Origin: Candidatus Poribacteria bacterium
GTDB taxonomy: Bacteria > Poribacteria > WGA-4E > WGA-3G
Length of the DNA: 64,000 nucleotides
Direction: 5' to 3'
NCBI GenBank assembly: GCA_022821965.1
Contig: JAJECN010000037.1
Coordinates: 1 to 64,000, forward strand
A program made the position numbers and the translations under genes. The notes under the pieces are model-generated. The model did not search any database and was not told where the DNA came from. It saw nothing but the letters and a program-made list of their open reading frames with translations. Shown piece after piece: positions 1 to 9,108 of the stretch. Numbering within the stretch: the stretch's first letter is position 1; the number at the start of each line of letters is the position of its first letter.

Positions 1-33
1 GTATCTCGGTTGCTTTTGAGATTCGGATGCCAT
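1..33 (-). CDS. Possible 5' end of a gene leaving the window
   Basis: An ATG on the minus strand at 33-31 opens a frame that stays open to the window edge (11 codons, beginning MASESQKQ). An AAAGGTG-like ribosome-binding site lies about 6 bases upstream of it. Nothing can be said of function from 11 residues. The frame could be chance; the ribosome-binding site is the only support. Confidence 0.3.
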   Translation of the reverse strand, partial: MASESQKQPRY

Positions 34-256
34 AAGAACACCTTTCATAAAGTGAATGTATATCTAAAGAAAGGGACATAAACTATCGCCTTTTATTTCT
101 CTATTTTACCATATTCTTATGTTTTACTCAATATGAGTTCATTCAGTTAAATCAGGTTAGTAGTCTGCCTTTTGTGGCATTGGAAAACGGTTAGCAGTGG
201 TAGAAGATGAGAATATCTGAGCATCCGCAGACGAGAAATGTTCAAAGAAAGCAACA
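34..256. other. Intergenic region, no gene seen
   Basis: AT-rich spacer between the possible minus-strand gene start and the S9 peptidase. No convincing promoter or RNA gene was found by eye. It probably holds divergent promoters, but no good -35/-10 pair stands out. Confidence 0.3.
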
Positions 257-2320
257 ATGAAAAAACAACAGCATACACCCACCATCACAGATATGATCTC
301 TCTTCCATTCATCACTGAAATATCTGTTGCCCCAGATGGGAAACGTGTCGCCTATGTGGTGCGAACAGCAGACTGGAAGGCAAACGTGTATGTTCTGACC
401 TGCTATGTTTATGACGTTGATCAAAACGACACGCGGAAAATAGCAGAGAATGCTTGGTGCCCGCGGTGGTTAGATGACAGGACACTTGCGGTGCTGCGTC
501 GTGACATAAAAGACTCGGCATATTTTGGTGAGAAACCGCAGATATGGATTTACGGTAACGCTGATGTTAGCGGCACACAAATTACGTCCTCGCCGTCTGG
601 TGTGGAGGCGTTCTGGTGCTACGGTAACGGGGTTATCTATCGGGCTGACGCACCCACAGATGCTTGTGCTGCCGAACGAGAGCAGTGGTATGGTTCTTGT
701 GTTCATGTGGGGCACGAACAACGAACAACGCAGCTTTTCTATACGAGTTTGTCTAACAAAGAGACGCCTATAGGTATACTCTCGAACAATTCCTCCAAAA
801 CGCTGAGGTTAACAGACGACTTAGATGCGTTTTTGCAGATGCGGGATCTCTGTGTATCAAGTAATGCCATTTATCTGAACTGTCAGTTTCAGCAGAATCT
901 TGATGAAGGGCAGGTTTGGCGACTTTCCATAAGTCCTAGCGAACTGGAGCAAACCGATGAAGCATTGGTGTTTTCTTGGGTACAACTGGATTTACCTGCC
1001 AAAGCAGCTGTTCTGGATGTAGCTCCCGACGGGCAAACACTTCTGCTCAACTGGGACGGCGGACGTTCTGAATTCTTTTCAAACGAGCCGTGGGCACTCT
1101 GGACATGTTCTGCGTCTTCCGGGGCATTGGTATCAGAGTTACGTTGTCTGACCCCTCATTTTGAGCAGCAGATCCTTACGGCAGAATGGAATCCGCAAGG
1201 CATTTATCTCCAGTATATCAATGGGACAGTGCCTTGTCTCGCGCGACTCGGCTTATCGGGTCAATTGGATATTCTGGATTTTGGGGACATATATCCGCTT
1301 TGCACACCACCTTTCAAGTGCTTTGACATTTCCGATGCAGGAGTCCTGGCATTCGTTGCGGGGGGAGCGAACAATGTTCCAGAGCTCGTAGTAGTCTCCG
1401 ATACGGAATACTCACCTGCCAGATTCTCCTCAATGCAGCGTCAGGGAATTACGGATTTCGGTGCGTTTTGTAGAGATTGGGTATGGGGGACAAGAGAAAC
1501 GATTTACTGGAAGAGCCGAGACGATACTATGATTGAGGGTGTTCTATTTAAGCCTACTGATTTTGATCCAGTTCGGAAATATCCACTCGTCGTGATAGTG
1601 CATGGCGGTCCAGCAACTGCATCGCTTGAACTTCAACTCGACTGGGAGGATCGCTGGTTCTATCCAACGCTCCAGTTCCTCGCTCACGGAATTTTGGTAC
1701 TGAAACCCAATTATCGTGGCTCAGACGGGCGCGGACATACTTTCCTTGAATTGAATCATGGGAACATTGGAACAAGTGAATTGTGGGATGTGGAAAGCGG
1801 GATAGATCACCTGATTACACAAGGATACGTGGATTCAGGGCGTGTAGGTTGCGCCGGCTGGAGTTATGGGGGTTTCGTTGCAGCCTTTGCGACTACACAT
1901 TCAGACTATTTTGCGGCTGTAAGCGTAGGTGCGGGTATCACCCATTGGAAGACCTATCACGCTACATCCGAATTCCATCGTTTTACGGAGAAGGTGTTCG
2001 GTGGCACGCCGCAAGCGATTCCAGAAGCCTATCGGCAAGCATCTCCAGTGACTGCCGAGGTAAATAAAATAACACCGACTCTCATTCAGCACGGCGATAC
2101 CGATTCTATTGTTCCTTTCTCAAATGCCCAGAAATTATATCGCGCCCTCAAAACACAAGATGTCCCTGTCGAATTCTTCCGCTATCCGGGTATGGGGCAT
2201 GGTGTGCCGAATGTGAATCCTCGGGCTGCCCGGGCAGTGATGTCACAGAATTTGAAATGGTTCTGTCACCATCTTCTCGGGCAGCCTCTTGTTTGGGGTG
2301 ATCCGGATAATCTGGAATAA
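257..2320 (+). CDS. S9 family peptidase (prolyl oligopeptidase-like)
   Basis: A 687-aa serine peptidase of the S9 (prolyl oligopeptidase/acylaminoacyl peptidase) family. Residues 1 to about 400 are a beta-propeller-like region, opening with ITEISVAPDGKRVAYV. The alpha/beta hydrolase domain follows. It carries the oxyanion-hole stretch VIVHGGPA, the nucleophile elbow GWSYGGF (Ser near residue 536), the acid in HGDTDSIVP (near 614) and the catalytic His in GMGHGV (near 650). The length and complete triad suggest an active enzyme that cleaves peptides or releases N-terminal residues. No signal peptide is visible, so it is probably cytoplasmic. The ribosome-binding site is weak (AAAGAAAG). It stands alone and no operon partner is visible. 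Substrate is unknown. Confidence 0.93.
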   Translation: MKKQQHTPTITDMISLPFITEISVAPDGKRVAYVVRTADWKANVYVLTCYVYDVDQNDTRKIAENAWCPRWLDDRTLAVLRRDIKDSAYFGEKPQIWIYGNADVSGTQITSSPSGVEAFWCYGNGVIYRADAPTDACAAEREQWYGSCVHVGHEQRTTQLFYTSLSNKETPIGILSNNSSKTLRLTDDLDAFLQMRDLCVSSNAIYLNCQFQQNLDEGQVWRLSISPSELEQTDEALVFSWVQLDLPAKAAVLDVAPDGQTLLLNWDGGRSEFFSNEPWALWTCSASSGALVSELRCLTPHFEQQILTAEWNPQGIYLQYINGTVPCLARLGLSGQLDILDFGDIYPLCTPPFKCFDISDAGVLAFVAGGANNVPELVVVSDTEYSPARFSSMQRQGITDFGAFCRDWVWGTRETIYWKSRDDTMIEGVLFKPTDFDPVRKYPLVVIVHGGPATASLELQLDWEDRWFYPTLQFLAHGILVLKPNYRGSDGRGHTFLELNHGNIGTSELWDVESGIDHLITQGYVDSGRVGCAGWSYGGFVAAFATTHSDYFAAVSVGAGITHWKTYHATSEFHRFTEKVFGGTPQAIPEAYRQASPVTAEVNKITPTLIQHGDTDSIVPFSNAQKLYRALKTQDVPVEFFRYPGMGHGVPNVNPRAARAVMSQNLKWFCHHLLGQPLVWGDPDNLE

Positions 2321-2446
2321 CTCAATGGGAAAAGACTATTTTCAGGACAAAATCTGAAATAAATTTACACAGAAAATAGAGATCCCAGTTTTAGACATTA
2401 TTCCTAATGAAATGATAAACTACAGCTCGTTCAAGGAGAAAACACT

Positions 2447-2596
2447 ATGAATACGAGAGAACAAGTCCCTATGACCGCCGATGTGAAAGCTTATCTCTCC
2501 GTTATGAAGAATATTAAGCATAGAATGAAGGTTGTCTCTGAACTCATTAATCAAGAGATAAATATACTGAAATTAATTTTATTTTTGCTGTTGTAG
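2447..2596 (+). CDS. Small hypothetical protein, probably a truncated gene
   Basis: A 49-codon frame starting MNTREQVPM with a good ribosome-binding site (CAAGGAG, about 8 bases upstream). The first 40 residues look like a real helical N-terminus (VKAYLSVMKNIKHRMK). The last residues (LKLILFLLL) are low-complexity, as if the frame runs into unrelated DNA before its stop. I read it as the surviving 5' end of a gene cut by rearrangement. It could also be a genuine small protein. No family is recognised. Confidence 0.4.
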   Translation: MNTREQVPMTADVKAYLSVMKNIKHRMKVVSELINQEINILKLILFLLL

Positions 2597-2908
2597 ACAT
2601 TCCAGACTTCAATAAATTCTGTTATAGGGATGTCCCATTGGGTTCTCTTGCAACTCAATCGGAGGTCTAAGCGGTGATATGCTTGGAACGCAGCAGGCGC
2701 AATCGCACCGGCGACATCGGAGAGTCGGAAGGGAAGACTAAGACGGAGAGATAGTAACGGACAAGTTGGAAACCTCACCCGCGTAATAGGAAGAGACTAA
2801 ACACTTATCAGCTTACACTGAAATTTAATGAGGATAAAAAGTGGAATAATTTCATAGCGATGCTCGGTGCGGTGGCAAACCGCACCTACCTTGGTAAAGG
2901 GAAAACCT
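2597..2908. other. Intergenic region with gene debris and a hairpin
   Basis: This holds no gene I can support. It begins where the truncated small ORF ends and includes the hairpin at 2866-2886. A minus-strand frame across 2551-2778 has no family resemblance and is probably chance. Confidence 0.4.
2866..2886. terminator. Hairpin of the palindrome family, between gene ends
   Basis: GGTGCGGT and ACCGCACC form an 8-bp stem around a 5-base loop (GGCAA). It lies 23 bases beyond the stop of the minus-strand slipin gene, where it could stop transcription. No strong U-tract follows. It looks like a member of the hairpin family also seen at 13331, 15142, 19857, 37291 and 54197. Confidence 0.45.
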
Positions 2909-3679
2909 CTATTCCTCTTTACCCTTTATCTTCTCAAGAAACGGACTCAACAGATCAATCGGAATCGGGAAGACGACGGTTGAGTTCTTCTCAGCACTAA
3001 CTTCCACCAAAGCCTGAAGGAATCGGAGCTGCACGGCAGTCGGGGTTTTGCTGAGGATGTCAGCAGCGTTGGTGAGAACCTCAGCGGACTCAAATTCACC
3101 TTCGGCGTGTGTAACCTTGGCACGCCGTTCCCGTTCTGCTTCCGCTTGTTTCGCCATCGCGCGTTGCATCTCAACAGGCAGATCCACGTGCTTGATCTCC
3201 ATCGCCAGCACTTCGACCCCCCACGGTTCACAATGCTTTTTGATAATATCCTCTAAATCCTGATTCAACTTCTCACGTTCCGAGAGTAGATCATCCAGTT
3301 CAGCACGTCCAAGCACACTGCGGAGCGTCGTCTGGGCAACTTGGGAGATGGCAAACCCGAAGTCTTCAACCTCAATCACCGCTCTGTCCGCTTCCGTCAC
3401 CCTGAAGGTAAGCACAGCATTAACACTCACGGAGACATTGTCTTTTGTAATCACATCTTGAGGGGTGACATCGTTGACGATAACCCGCAGACTGATGCGT
3501 TGCATCCGTTCAATCCAGAAGGGTATCATAAACACAAGACCGGGACCGCGGGTACCCGTTAATCGTCCGAGACGGAAGATAACGCCACGCTCATATTCTT
3601 TAAGAATCCGGACGCTCGTTCCAAGCATAACAACAACAGCAATAACAATAGCAAAATAAATTGGATCAATTTGTGGCAT
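2909..3679 (-). CDS. Slipin / stomatin-like SPFH-domain membrane protein
   Basis: A 256-aa SPFH/band 7 protein. One N-terminal membrane segment ([14 protein letters not shown]) is followed by the stomatin signature [13 protein letters not shown]. The SPFH core and an Ala/Glu-rich coiled coil ([16 protein letters not shown]) come next. Stomatin-like proteins form oligomeric scaffolds in membrane microdomains and often regulate a membrane protease. I start it at the ATG at 3679, because AAGGAAAATTAAAATT precedes it and the protein then begins directly with the membrane segment; a longer frame to 3754 would add 25 residues encoded by a dispersed repeat. The usual NfeD partner gene is not adjacent. 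Membrane protein, role not defined further. Confidence 0.9.
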   Translation of the reverse strand: MPQIDPIYFAIVIAVVVMLGTSVRILKEYERGVIFRLGRLTGTRGPGLVFMIPFWIERMQRISLRVIVNDVTPQDVITKDNVSVSVNAVLTFRVTEADRAVIEVEDFGFAISQVAQTTLRSVLGRAELDDLLSEREKLNQDLEDIIKKHCEPWGVEVLAMEIKHVDLPVEMQRAMAKQAEAERERRAKVTHAEGEFESAEVLTNAADILSKTPTAVQLRFLQALVEVSAEKNSTVVFPIPIDLLSPFLEKIKGKEE

Positions 3680-3680
3680 A

Positions 3681-3786
3681 ATTTTAATTTTCCTTGCGGT
3701 TCGTTCAGGTGATTTTGGGACTTTGACGCTTCCGTGCGTAAATCCGCCTTCCATTACATTACAGGCTACTTTCCTGATGCTATGAA
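3681..3786 (-). repeat. Dispersed approx. 100-bp repeat, copy A
   Basis: Read on the minus strand this matches copies at 20906-21003 and 32231-32328. Shared blocks are CATC-GGAA-TAGCCT, TGGAAGGCGGAT, the CAA(A)GTC/AACGTCAA part and the end GAACCGCAAGGAAAATTAAAA. The conserved end supplies the AAGGAAAA ribosome-binding site of the slipin gene. A further partial copy of the same end is at 3799-3826. Confidence 0.7.
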
Positions 3787-3798
3787 GATAAACACCTT

Positions 3799-3826
3799 CT
3801 TAATTTTCCTTGCGATTCGTTCAAGT
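3799..3826 (-). repeat. Partial copy of the dispersed repeat (tandem to copy A)
   Basis: On the minus strand this reads ACTTGAACGAATCGCAAGGA followed by AAATTAAG. It is the conserved end of the dispersed repeat, placed immediately upstream of copy A. The rest of the unit is not recognisable here. Confidence 0.5.
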
Positions 3827-3957
3827 GGATTCGTTTTAGTAGTCTGTCTACCCTTATTTTTACGGAATTTGATCGTAGGGGCGAGGTCGCCTTGCCTTCT
3901 CCCAAATCACATACTTGTAATTTTAGACTGGACTATTAGGATCGGTTTACGATATTA

Positions 3958-4980
3958 TCAAGAGTTGAAGCCAGTGATGTCGCGAGCCTTCTCAAAAAAG
4001 GCGCGTTTGCGCGGTGTGTTGATTTGCCATTGCACTGGCACGGATTGGTAACCGTTAAAATAGTTGTTTTCACCGGGATCGAAGTAGCCCCATGAGGCGT
4101 ATTGGCTCACAGCAGCAACAAAATTGTTCAATGGCTTATCGAAATCGAAATGATCATCTTCGTTAAAAAGAATCGGCATCGGACGGTAGCCCGGCACCTC
4201 GCGCGTCTGTTGGATCATCTCAATAATGCGGTTCGGATCGCTCACGCCATTTCCGTGGACAAGCAGGAAATCGGAGGAACGGACGACGTTTTCAAGCGGC
4301 ACCGTGCCACCACCGTAACTCGTCCCGACGAGAAATCTGTTGCCGTCGCGTGTTGCCGCTTTCACTCTTTCAATTAATTCATGTACCCGTTGCGGCTTTA
4401 GTATTTCATGGGTATACGCTCTGACGTTACATTCGTTGTTCACCTCAACGATAACGTTGGTATATCCTTTGTCGAAGAGCCAACCGGTTGCATTGTCAAC
4501 AGCCTTTTTGATGGCGTTCTCGTCCTTAACCCGCTGGTCTTGCCCAAAATAGAAATAACCAAGAATGACAACCATACCGAGCACATCAGCAAAGTCAATG
4601 ATGCGTTCAAGCCGCGACAGATAATCTGAATTGAGACTGCCGTCGGCTTCTATACCGGAGTTATGCCACAGTTGCGCTTTAGAGTAACCTTCCGGACTAC
4701 CGCCTTGAAGATTGATGGTAAACCCCAACACACCGTGTGCGCGCCACGTCGGCATTGCCGCTAAAAATTCATGAGTATTGCGCTCAGCGTCCCATTCACC
4801 GGTATCTGGATATTCCCATAGATGAACGGTTTCCGGGTTCCGGTCATCAAAGACACCTTGCACCATACGGGTATTAATAAGCAACCCTTCTATTTTATGG
4901 TCTTGATAGGAACGTCCCGGATATGTGATTCCTCCATTGATATAAAATGCATCGTCAACAATACTAACCGCTGTCTTCAT
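3958..4980 (-). CDS. Glycoside hydrolase-like TIM-barrel protein (clan GH-A type)
   Basis: A 340-aa protein that looks like a single (beta/alpha)8 barrel. The candidate acid/base glutamate follows an Asn in VEVNNECN, as in clan GH-A (cellulase-like) enzymes. A second glutamate in ILFNEDDH could be the nucleophile. The strand FLLVHGNGV lies between them. Family members hydrolyse or modify beta-linked sugars; the substrate cannot be read from sequence. No signal peptide is present, so a cytoplasmic role is likely. AAAGGGAAAAATTA before the ATG at 4980 supports the start. It is not in an obvious operon. Confidence 0.7.
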   Translation of the reverse strand: MKTAVSIVDDAFYINGGITYPGRSYQDHKIEGLLINTRMVQGVFDDRNPETVHLWEYPDTGEWDAERNTHEFLAAMPTWRAHGVLGFTINLQGGSPEGYSKAQLWHNSGIEADGSLNSDYLSRLERIIDFADVLGMVVILGYFYFGQDQRVKDENAIKKAVDNATGWLFDKGYTNVIVEVNNECNVRAYTHEILKPQRVHELIERVKAATRDGNRFLVGTSYGGGTVPLENVVRSSDFLLVHGNGVSDPNRIIEMIQQTREVPGYRPMPILFNEDDHFDFDKPLNNFVAAVSQYASWGYFDPGENNYFNGYQSVPVQWQINTPRKRAFFEKARDITGFNS

Positions 4981-5032
4981 TAATTTTTCCCTTTCGTTAT
5001 AAGTTGCATGACTGTCCGCATCCAGTAGCCCC

Positions 5033-5261
5033 GTAGGTTGGGTTGAACGGGGATAAGAAATTCCAGGTCGTCCCTCAAAGACGGCTCAAATCAAATAGGT
5101 CCGCTTATGTCCCAAAAACATAGTGAAACCCAACGTCATACAAGAAACCTTAACAGAAAATCGTTGGTTTCACTCGGTTCCTTGAAACTGTTAGCTGTCC
5201 AGAGTAAGCCGTGTTTTTTGATGGACAGGTGTTCCGAGGCGATCCGTTCAACCCAACCTAC
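5033..5261. repeat. Nested inverted-repeat element, about 230 bp
   Basis: Perfect 17-bp inverted arms GTAGGTTGGGTTGAACG (5033-5049) and CGTTCAACCCAACCTAC (5245-5261) bound the element. Inside are a second pair, GTGAAACCCAACG (5123-5135) and CGTTGGTTTCAC (5162-5173), matching except for one base. It fills most of the 339-bp gap between the glycoside hydrolase and the DUF4175-like gene. It carries no credible coding frame. It may be a non-autonomous mobile element or a repeat that folds into a long RNA hairpin. Confidence 0.6.
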
Positions 5262-5319
5262 ATCGCTATGGGCGCAAACTGGAAAGTTTGCGCTACAATG
5301 TGCTTTTATCAAACTCACG

Positions 5320-8300
5320 TTACTGTGTTTTCTGCGAAAGTGCTTTAAAATACTTTCGCAGCTGCTCCCGATACTGGAACGGAATGTTCTCAAACTCTTT
5401 TGCGTGCGGTGTCGTTTCTAATTTCCGAACGATTTCGAGTAATTCAGGGTGTAAAGGTGGAACTTCCTGCGCAGGTGCCTCAGAATTTTCTGCGACTTCT
5501 GCCTTGCGCTGTTTACCGACATCCCGTTTCTGCAGCGATTTTAGACTATCGAGCATCCGCGTCAAAATCTGCGTTTGTCTATCGATCACCTGTTCGTCGA
5601 GTTCACCCTGACGAAGTGATTTCTCAACCTCTGTCATCTCCTCAGCAACATCTTCAAGACTGCCGAGCATCTGTGCCATCTGCTCTGCCCGTTCAGCGAG
5701 TCGTTCGGCTGCCTCTCGAATCAGCTGCTGTTGGTCGGCGAGTTGCTGCATCATCTGTTCAAGTCCCGGAGTTCGTCCCTGTTCCCGCATTTGCTGGTTC
5801 AGGTTCTGCGCCATCTCGTTCAGCTGCTCCTGACTCTCAGCGAGTTGTTGCAACTGTTCCATCATATTCTCAAACCCACTGGCATCCATCTGTTGGTTCA
5901 TCTGTGCCATCGCGTCAAGCAGTTCAAAGATAGCTTGATTGAGATCGGCAAGTGCTGTCCTTTGGATCGGCAGTGCGAGGTTCGGCTGTCTATCCTCCAA
6001 TGCCCGTGCAGCACGCGAGAGGGCATCGTTTGAGGCGTTAAGATGCCATATCACTTCAGGCGGCACTTCCATCTGTCGATTCCCTAACTCCCAAAGCTTA
6101 CTGGAAAGTTGGGTAATGCTCTCCGCCGCACCGAGTTCATCGGCAGCGAGTTGCTGCAAGCGCACAATCTCATTCGGAATATAGGCATCAGTTTGCCCAG
6201 CGATGAGAATGTCATTGGTTTCGGTAAGCACCTTTTCATGGAGATGCGAGAGATGCAGCCCACTCTGAACGGCTTCCTGCAGTGCTGTCAACGTTTCGTT
6301 AGCGTTCGCACCTTCCATAAAGGCAAGCGCGTTATCCAAGCCTTGCGCGACCTCTGTGAGTGTCTGTTCTGCTTCCCGTCCCGATTCGAGTGCTTCACTG
6401 TTCTGCCCACTTCGGAGATTCTCACTGGTCGCCTCAAGTGTTTCAGACAATTTTTGGTCGCGCGCAAACTGATTGAGCCGTATGATCTCATCTGCAAGTC
6501 GCTCGATTTGCGGTGGGCTGTTCTGACTGTTTTGAGCCATCTCCTTCATCTCTGTGCCGAGTTCATCTAACTCTTTGCTGAGATGTTCAAATTCGCTTGC
6601 GACTCTGTCCTCCTTTTGTGCGAGGTCATTTACAGGCGCGGCTTGTGCCTCCGATGCCAACGTATCCATCAGCTGCTTCTGTTGTTCAGCGAGAGCCTTC
6701 GCTTGTTTGGCTGCAGCCTCCAGTCTTTGTTGGAGGAGAATCTGTTCATAAAGCGATTTGGCACGTTCCAATTGTTGTAAAAACTGCTCTTGGCTGAGGT
6801 TCGCTTCCGTCATCGACTGCTCTTGCTCGCTCATCTGTTGTTTCGCCAGTGCTTCTGAAAGTTTCTGCAAAAGTTCTTTATGCTCTTCAGAAAGTGCTTG
6901 CTCCATCAGATTTTGCAGCTCCTGATATTTTTCGATCGTCTCAGTATCAAAGAGCTGATCCTGCTCCATCTCCTCTGCCGTCTGCTTCATATCTTCGATC
7001 AGCTGCTTGGCTGTTTCCTCAATCTGCTTCTGATTTTCAAGCACCTGCTGCATCAGGTTCTCATCGTTGAGGGTAAGCTCCTGGCTCTTCCTAATCTTAT
7101 CAAGGAGTGTGTCAACCAAACCGGTAGCATCCGCCTGTTCGTCAACAAGCTCTTCAAGTCCTTGCTGTTCAACCTCTTGTTCGGAAGCAATCGCATCGTA
7201 TAATTCGGAGAGAGACGGGAAACGGAGCGTATAGGTATGAGATTTCCCGATATTGGGTCCTGAGACGTTATCAATATCCAACGCTTGGACGTAATAAGCG
7301 ATCGTTTCACCCGGAAAAATGCCTATCCGATCCACGTCCCATGTGTATGTCACTGAAACCGAGCTGCGCACAGCGGCACCCGCTGAATCCCAACGTTTCA
7401 ATGGGACATTTACCTCCTCGGCACCCTCACTCTCAACGCGATATACCAATTGGAGTTCCTGTATGCCATAATCATCTGTGGCTTCTACTTTTAGTTCCAC
7501 CAGCATAGCATCATCCAAGACGGTATCCCGTGCAGGTTCAACAATAATAACCTCAGGTGCGGCATCTTCAAGCACAGTGAGCATATACTTCACTGGATCC
7601 CGATTTGTGAAACCCTCAACATCAGTAATTTGGATATGGTAGTTCTCACTCTCTTGGGGAATAAAAGATCCTTGAATGGAAGAGGGAAGGGTAGAAGCGT
7701 CGGTGCCTACCTTTTCATCGTTCGATCCTTCCACCACTCCATCTTGTGTAATAGTCTCTTGTAAATGGTTTTCCTTAATTTCTAATGGAACATCACCTGA
7801 TGCTTCAAAGACGAGAGACGCTATCTGAAGCCGTTTATTGCTCTTCCCGGTGAACACAATTTCCGTTCCAAAAAGCACTTGAATGTCCCCGATGTCCGCC
7901 GGAAGCGTCTGGGACTGCAGCTGCGTGTAGGCTGGGTAATTGAGTCGATACTGGAACTGCGTGACGATTGGCTCATTGCTGATTGTCACCTGATACTGTG
8001 CCGATGCGACCTCATTGACAGAGATATAATATTGAAGCGGACGCGCCACATTTTCAAGGGTCGCGCTATATGGAAATAGTGTATCAGAAGTTTGTGAGAT
8101 GTGTCCAGTGTCAATGGGGGTACGGTACATCGGTAGCGGTTGCCATTCAGCGGTTGATGTTACCTCATCACTACTTCCAACGCGATAGTAGAGCGAGACA
8201 GGCGCGTCGAAGTGCCCACCTACTTTGGCAGTCACCTTAACATCACTCCCCCGTTCAATCTGAATACTACCGGGTTGAATTTCTGTAATTTGAATAGTGT

Positions 8301-8943
8301 CTTTCAGATACGCGGAATCTTCCTGCAGTGCTTTCGGTAAGGTTTGAAATGCCAGGGCAAAACCGGTAAAAGCGGTAGGTAAGAGAAGATGTGTAATCAA
8401 GAGAAGCCCCACACCTGCGACAGCTATACCCGCATTTCGTTTAATCTTCTGAAACTCGGTTTGGAATACCCGCTTAGGTTGAAACTGTTCTACGTCTTGA
8501 CCGGCTTGAACAATAAGGTGTTCGATAAACTCAGGTGCATATCCAAGCGGATTATCCGTCAGGTTTTTCCGAAGTTGTATAGCACTGAGAATTCGGTTTT
8601 GGGAGGAAAACTCCGTTTCTATCTGTGTTGATTCAAGGCGCGCCGCGACCGCAGTATCCGTGAATTTACCGCAGAGCGGTAGAATAAGTGTTCGGATGAC
8701 CGCATAGATAGCACCGCCTATTGCCAATAAAAGGATCGCTATACGTATCCAGCGCGAGAAGGGAAACTGCCATGCTTGGAAACTCAACGTCAAAATGATA
8801 AGTGTACTTGCCATCAGCAACGCAAGAATCGCAAAGCACTTTAGCACACTTTCGGAGAAAATGAGCCATCGCCATTGTCGCCGAACAGCACGCAAGCGAG
8901 TCATAATATTTTCGTAAGCACGGTTCACATCTCGTGTTTCCAT
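5320..8943 (-). CDS. DUF4175-like membrane protein with long coiled coil
   Basis: A 1207-aa protein of the DUF4175-like type. Two membrane segments lie near the N-terminus (about residues 34-55 and 68-92) and a third near 170-195. A periplasmic beta-sandwich-rich part follows (to about 560). The last roughly 620 residues are Gln/Glu/Leu-rich coiled coil, with many AEQMAQM and QQLADQQQ type heptads. It is the third gene of a leftward cluster with a DUF4159 protein and a vWA/GATase-like membrane protein, an arrangement seen near MoxR/Bat (aerotolerance) loci. Role is unknown; a periplasmic scaffold for the vWA partner is an inference. The 165-bp gap to the DUF4159 gene is filled by short repeats. 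No clear ribosome-binding site is visible. Confidence 0.8.
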   Translation of the reverse strand: METRDVNRAYENIMTRLRAVRRQWRWLIFSESVLKCFAILALLMASTLIILTLSFQAWQFPFSRWIRIAILLLAIGGAIYAVIRTLILPLCGKFTDTAVAARLESTQIETEFSSQNRILSAIQLRKNLTDNPLGYAPEFIEHLIVQAGQDVEQFQPKRVFQTEFQKIKRNAGIAVAGVGLLLITHLLLPTAFTGFALAFQTLPKALQEDSAYLKDTIQITEIQPGSIQIERGSDVKVTAKVGGHFDAPVSLYYRVGSSDEVTSTAEWQPLPMYRTPIDTGHISQTSDTLFPYSATLENVARPLQYYISVNEVASAQYQVTISNEPIVTQFQYRLNYPAYTQLQSQTLPADIGDIQVLFGTEIVFTGKSNKRLQIASLVFEASGDVPLEIKENHLQETITQDGVVEGSNDEKVGTDASTLPSSIQGSFIPQESENYHIQITDVEGFTNRDPVKYMLTVLEDAAPEVIIVEPARDTVLDDAMLVELKVEATDDYGIQELQLVYRVESEGAEEVNVPLKRWDSAGAAVRSSVSVTYTWDVDRIGIFPGETIAYYVQALDIDNVSGPNIGKSHTYTLRFPSLSELYDAIASEQEVEQQGLEELVDEQADATGLVDTLLDKIRKSQELTLNDENLMQQVLENQKQIEETAKQLIEDMKQTAEEMEQDQLFDTETIEKYQELQNLMEQALSEEHKELLQKLSEALAKQQMSEQEQSMTEANLSQEQFLQQLERAKSLYEQILLQQRLEAAAKQAKALAEQQKQLMDTLASEAQAAPVNDLAQKEDRVASEFEHLSKELDELGTEMKEMAQNSQNSPPQIERLADEIIRLNQFARDQKLSETLEATSENLRSGQNSEALESGREAEQTLTEVAQGLDNALAFMEGANANETLTALQEAVQSGLHLSHLHEKVLTETNDILIAGQTDAYIPNEIVRLQQLAADELGAAESITQLSSKLWELGNRQMEVPPEVIWHLNASNDALSRAARALEDRQPNLALPIQRTALADLNQAIFELLDAMAQMNQQMDASGFENMMEQLQQLAESQEQLNEMAQNLNQQMREQGRTPGLEQMMQQLADQQQLIREAAERLAERAEQMAQMLGSLEDVAEEMTEVEKSLRQGELDEQVIDRQTQILTRMLDSLKSLQKRDVGKQRKAEVAENSEAPAQEVPPLHPELLEIVRKLETTPHAKEFENIPFQYREQLRKYFKALSQKTQ

Positions 8944-8951
8944 CGTATAAT

Positions 8952-9103
8952 AGTTGTCAGTTATTAGTTGTCAGAGGAAGAGTCATCAGTTGCCTCGCAG
9001 TGAGAGTTAAGAGGGTTCTTGTGGCAGCCACAGCACCTCCTGTCACTGATAACTGATAACCGATAACCGAAAACTGATCCTCTGAAAACTGAAAACTGAA
9101 AAC
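8952..9103. repeat. Cluster of short AACTGATAAC-type repeats
   Basis: Repeated short units fill the gap between the DUF4175-like and DUF4159 genes. On the left are GTTGTCAGTTATTAGTTGTC and, on the right in inverted sense, ACTGATAACTGATAACCGAT followed by GAAAACTG units. Related units occur at 9822-9842 and 20838-20866. In the latter, AGTTAAGAG is shared with 9006-9014. They have no coding potential and could form imperfect hairpins. Confidence 0.6.
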
Positions 9104-9108
9104 CTCCT

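Noticed and set aside
5400-6570. Long frames opposite the DUF4175-like gene
   Set aside because: They are antisense to a repetitive coiled coil with biased composition. They have no start signals or family resemblance.
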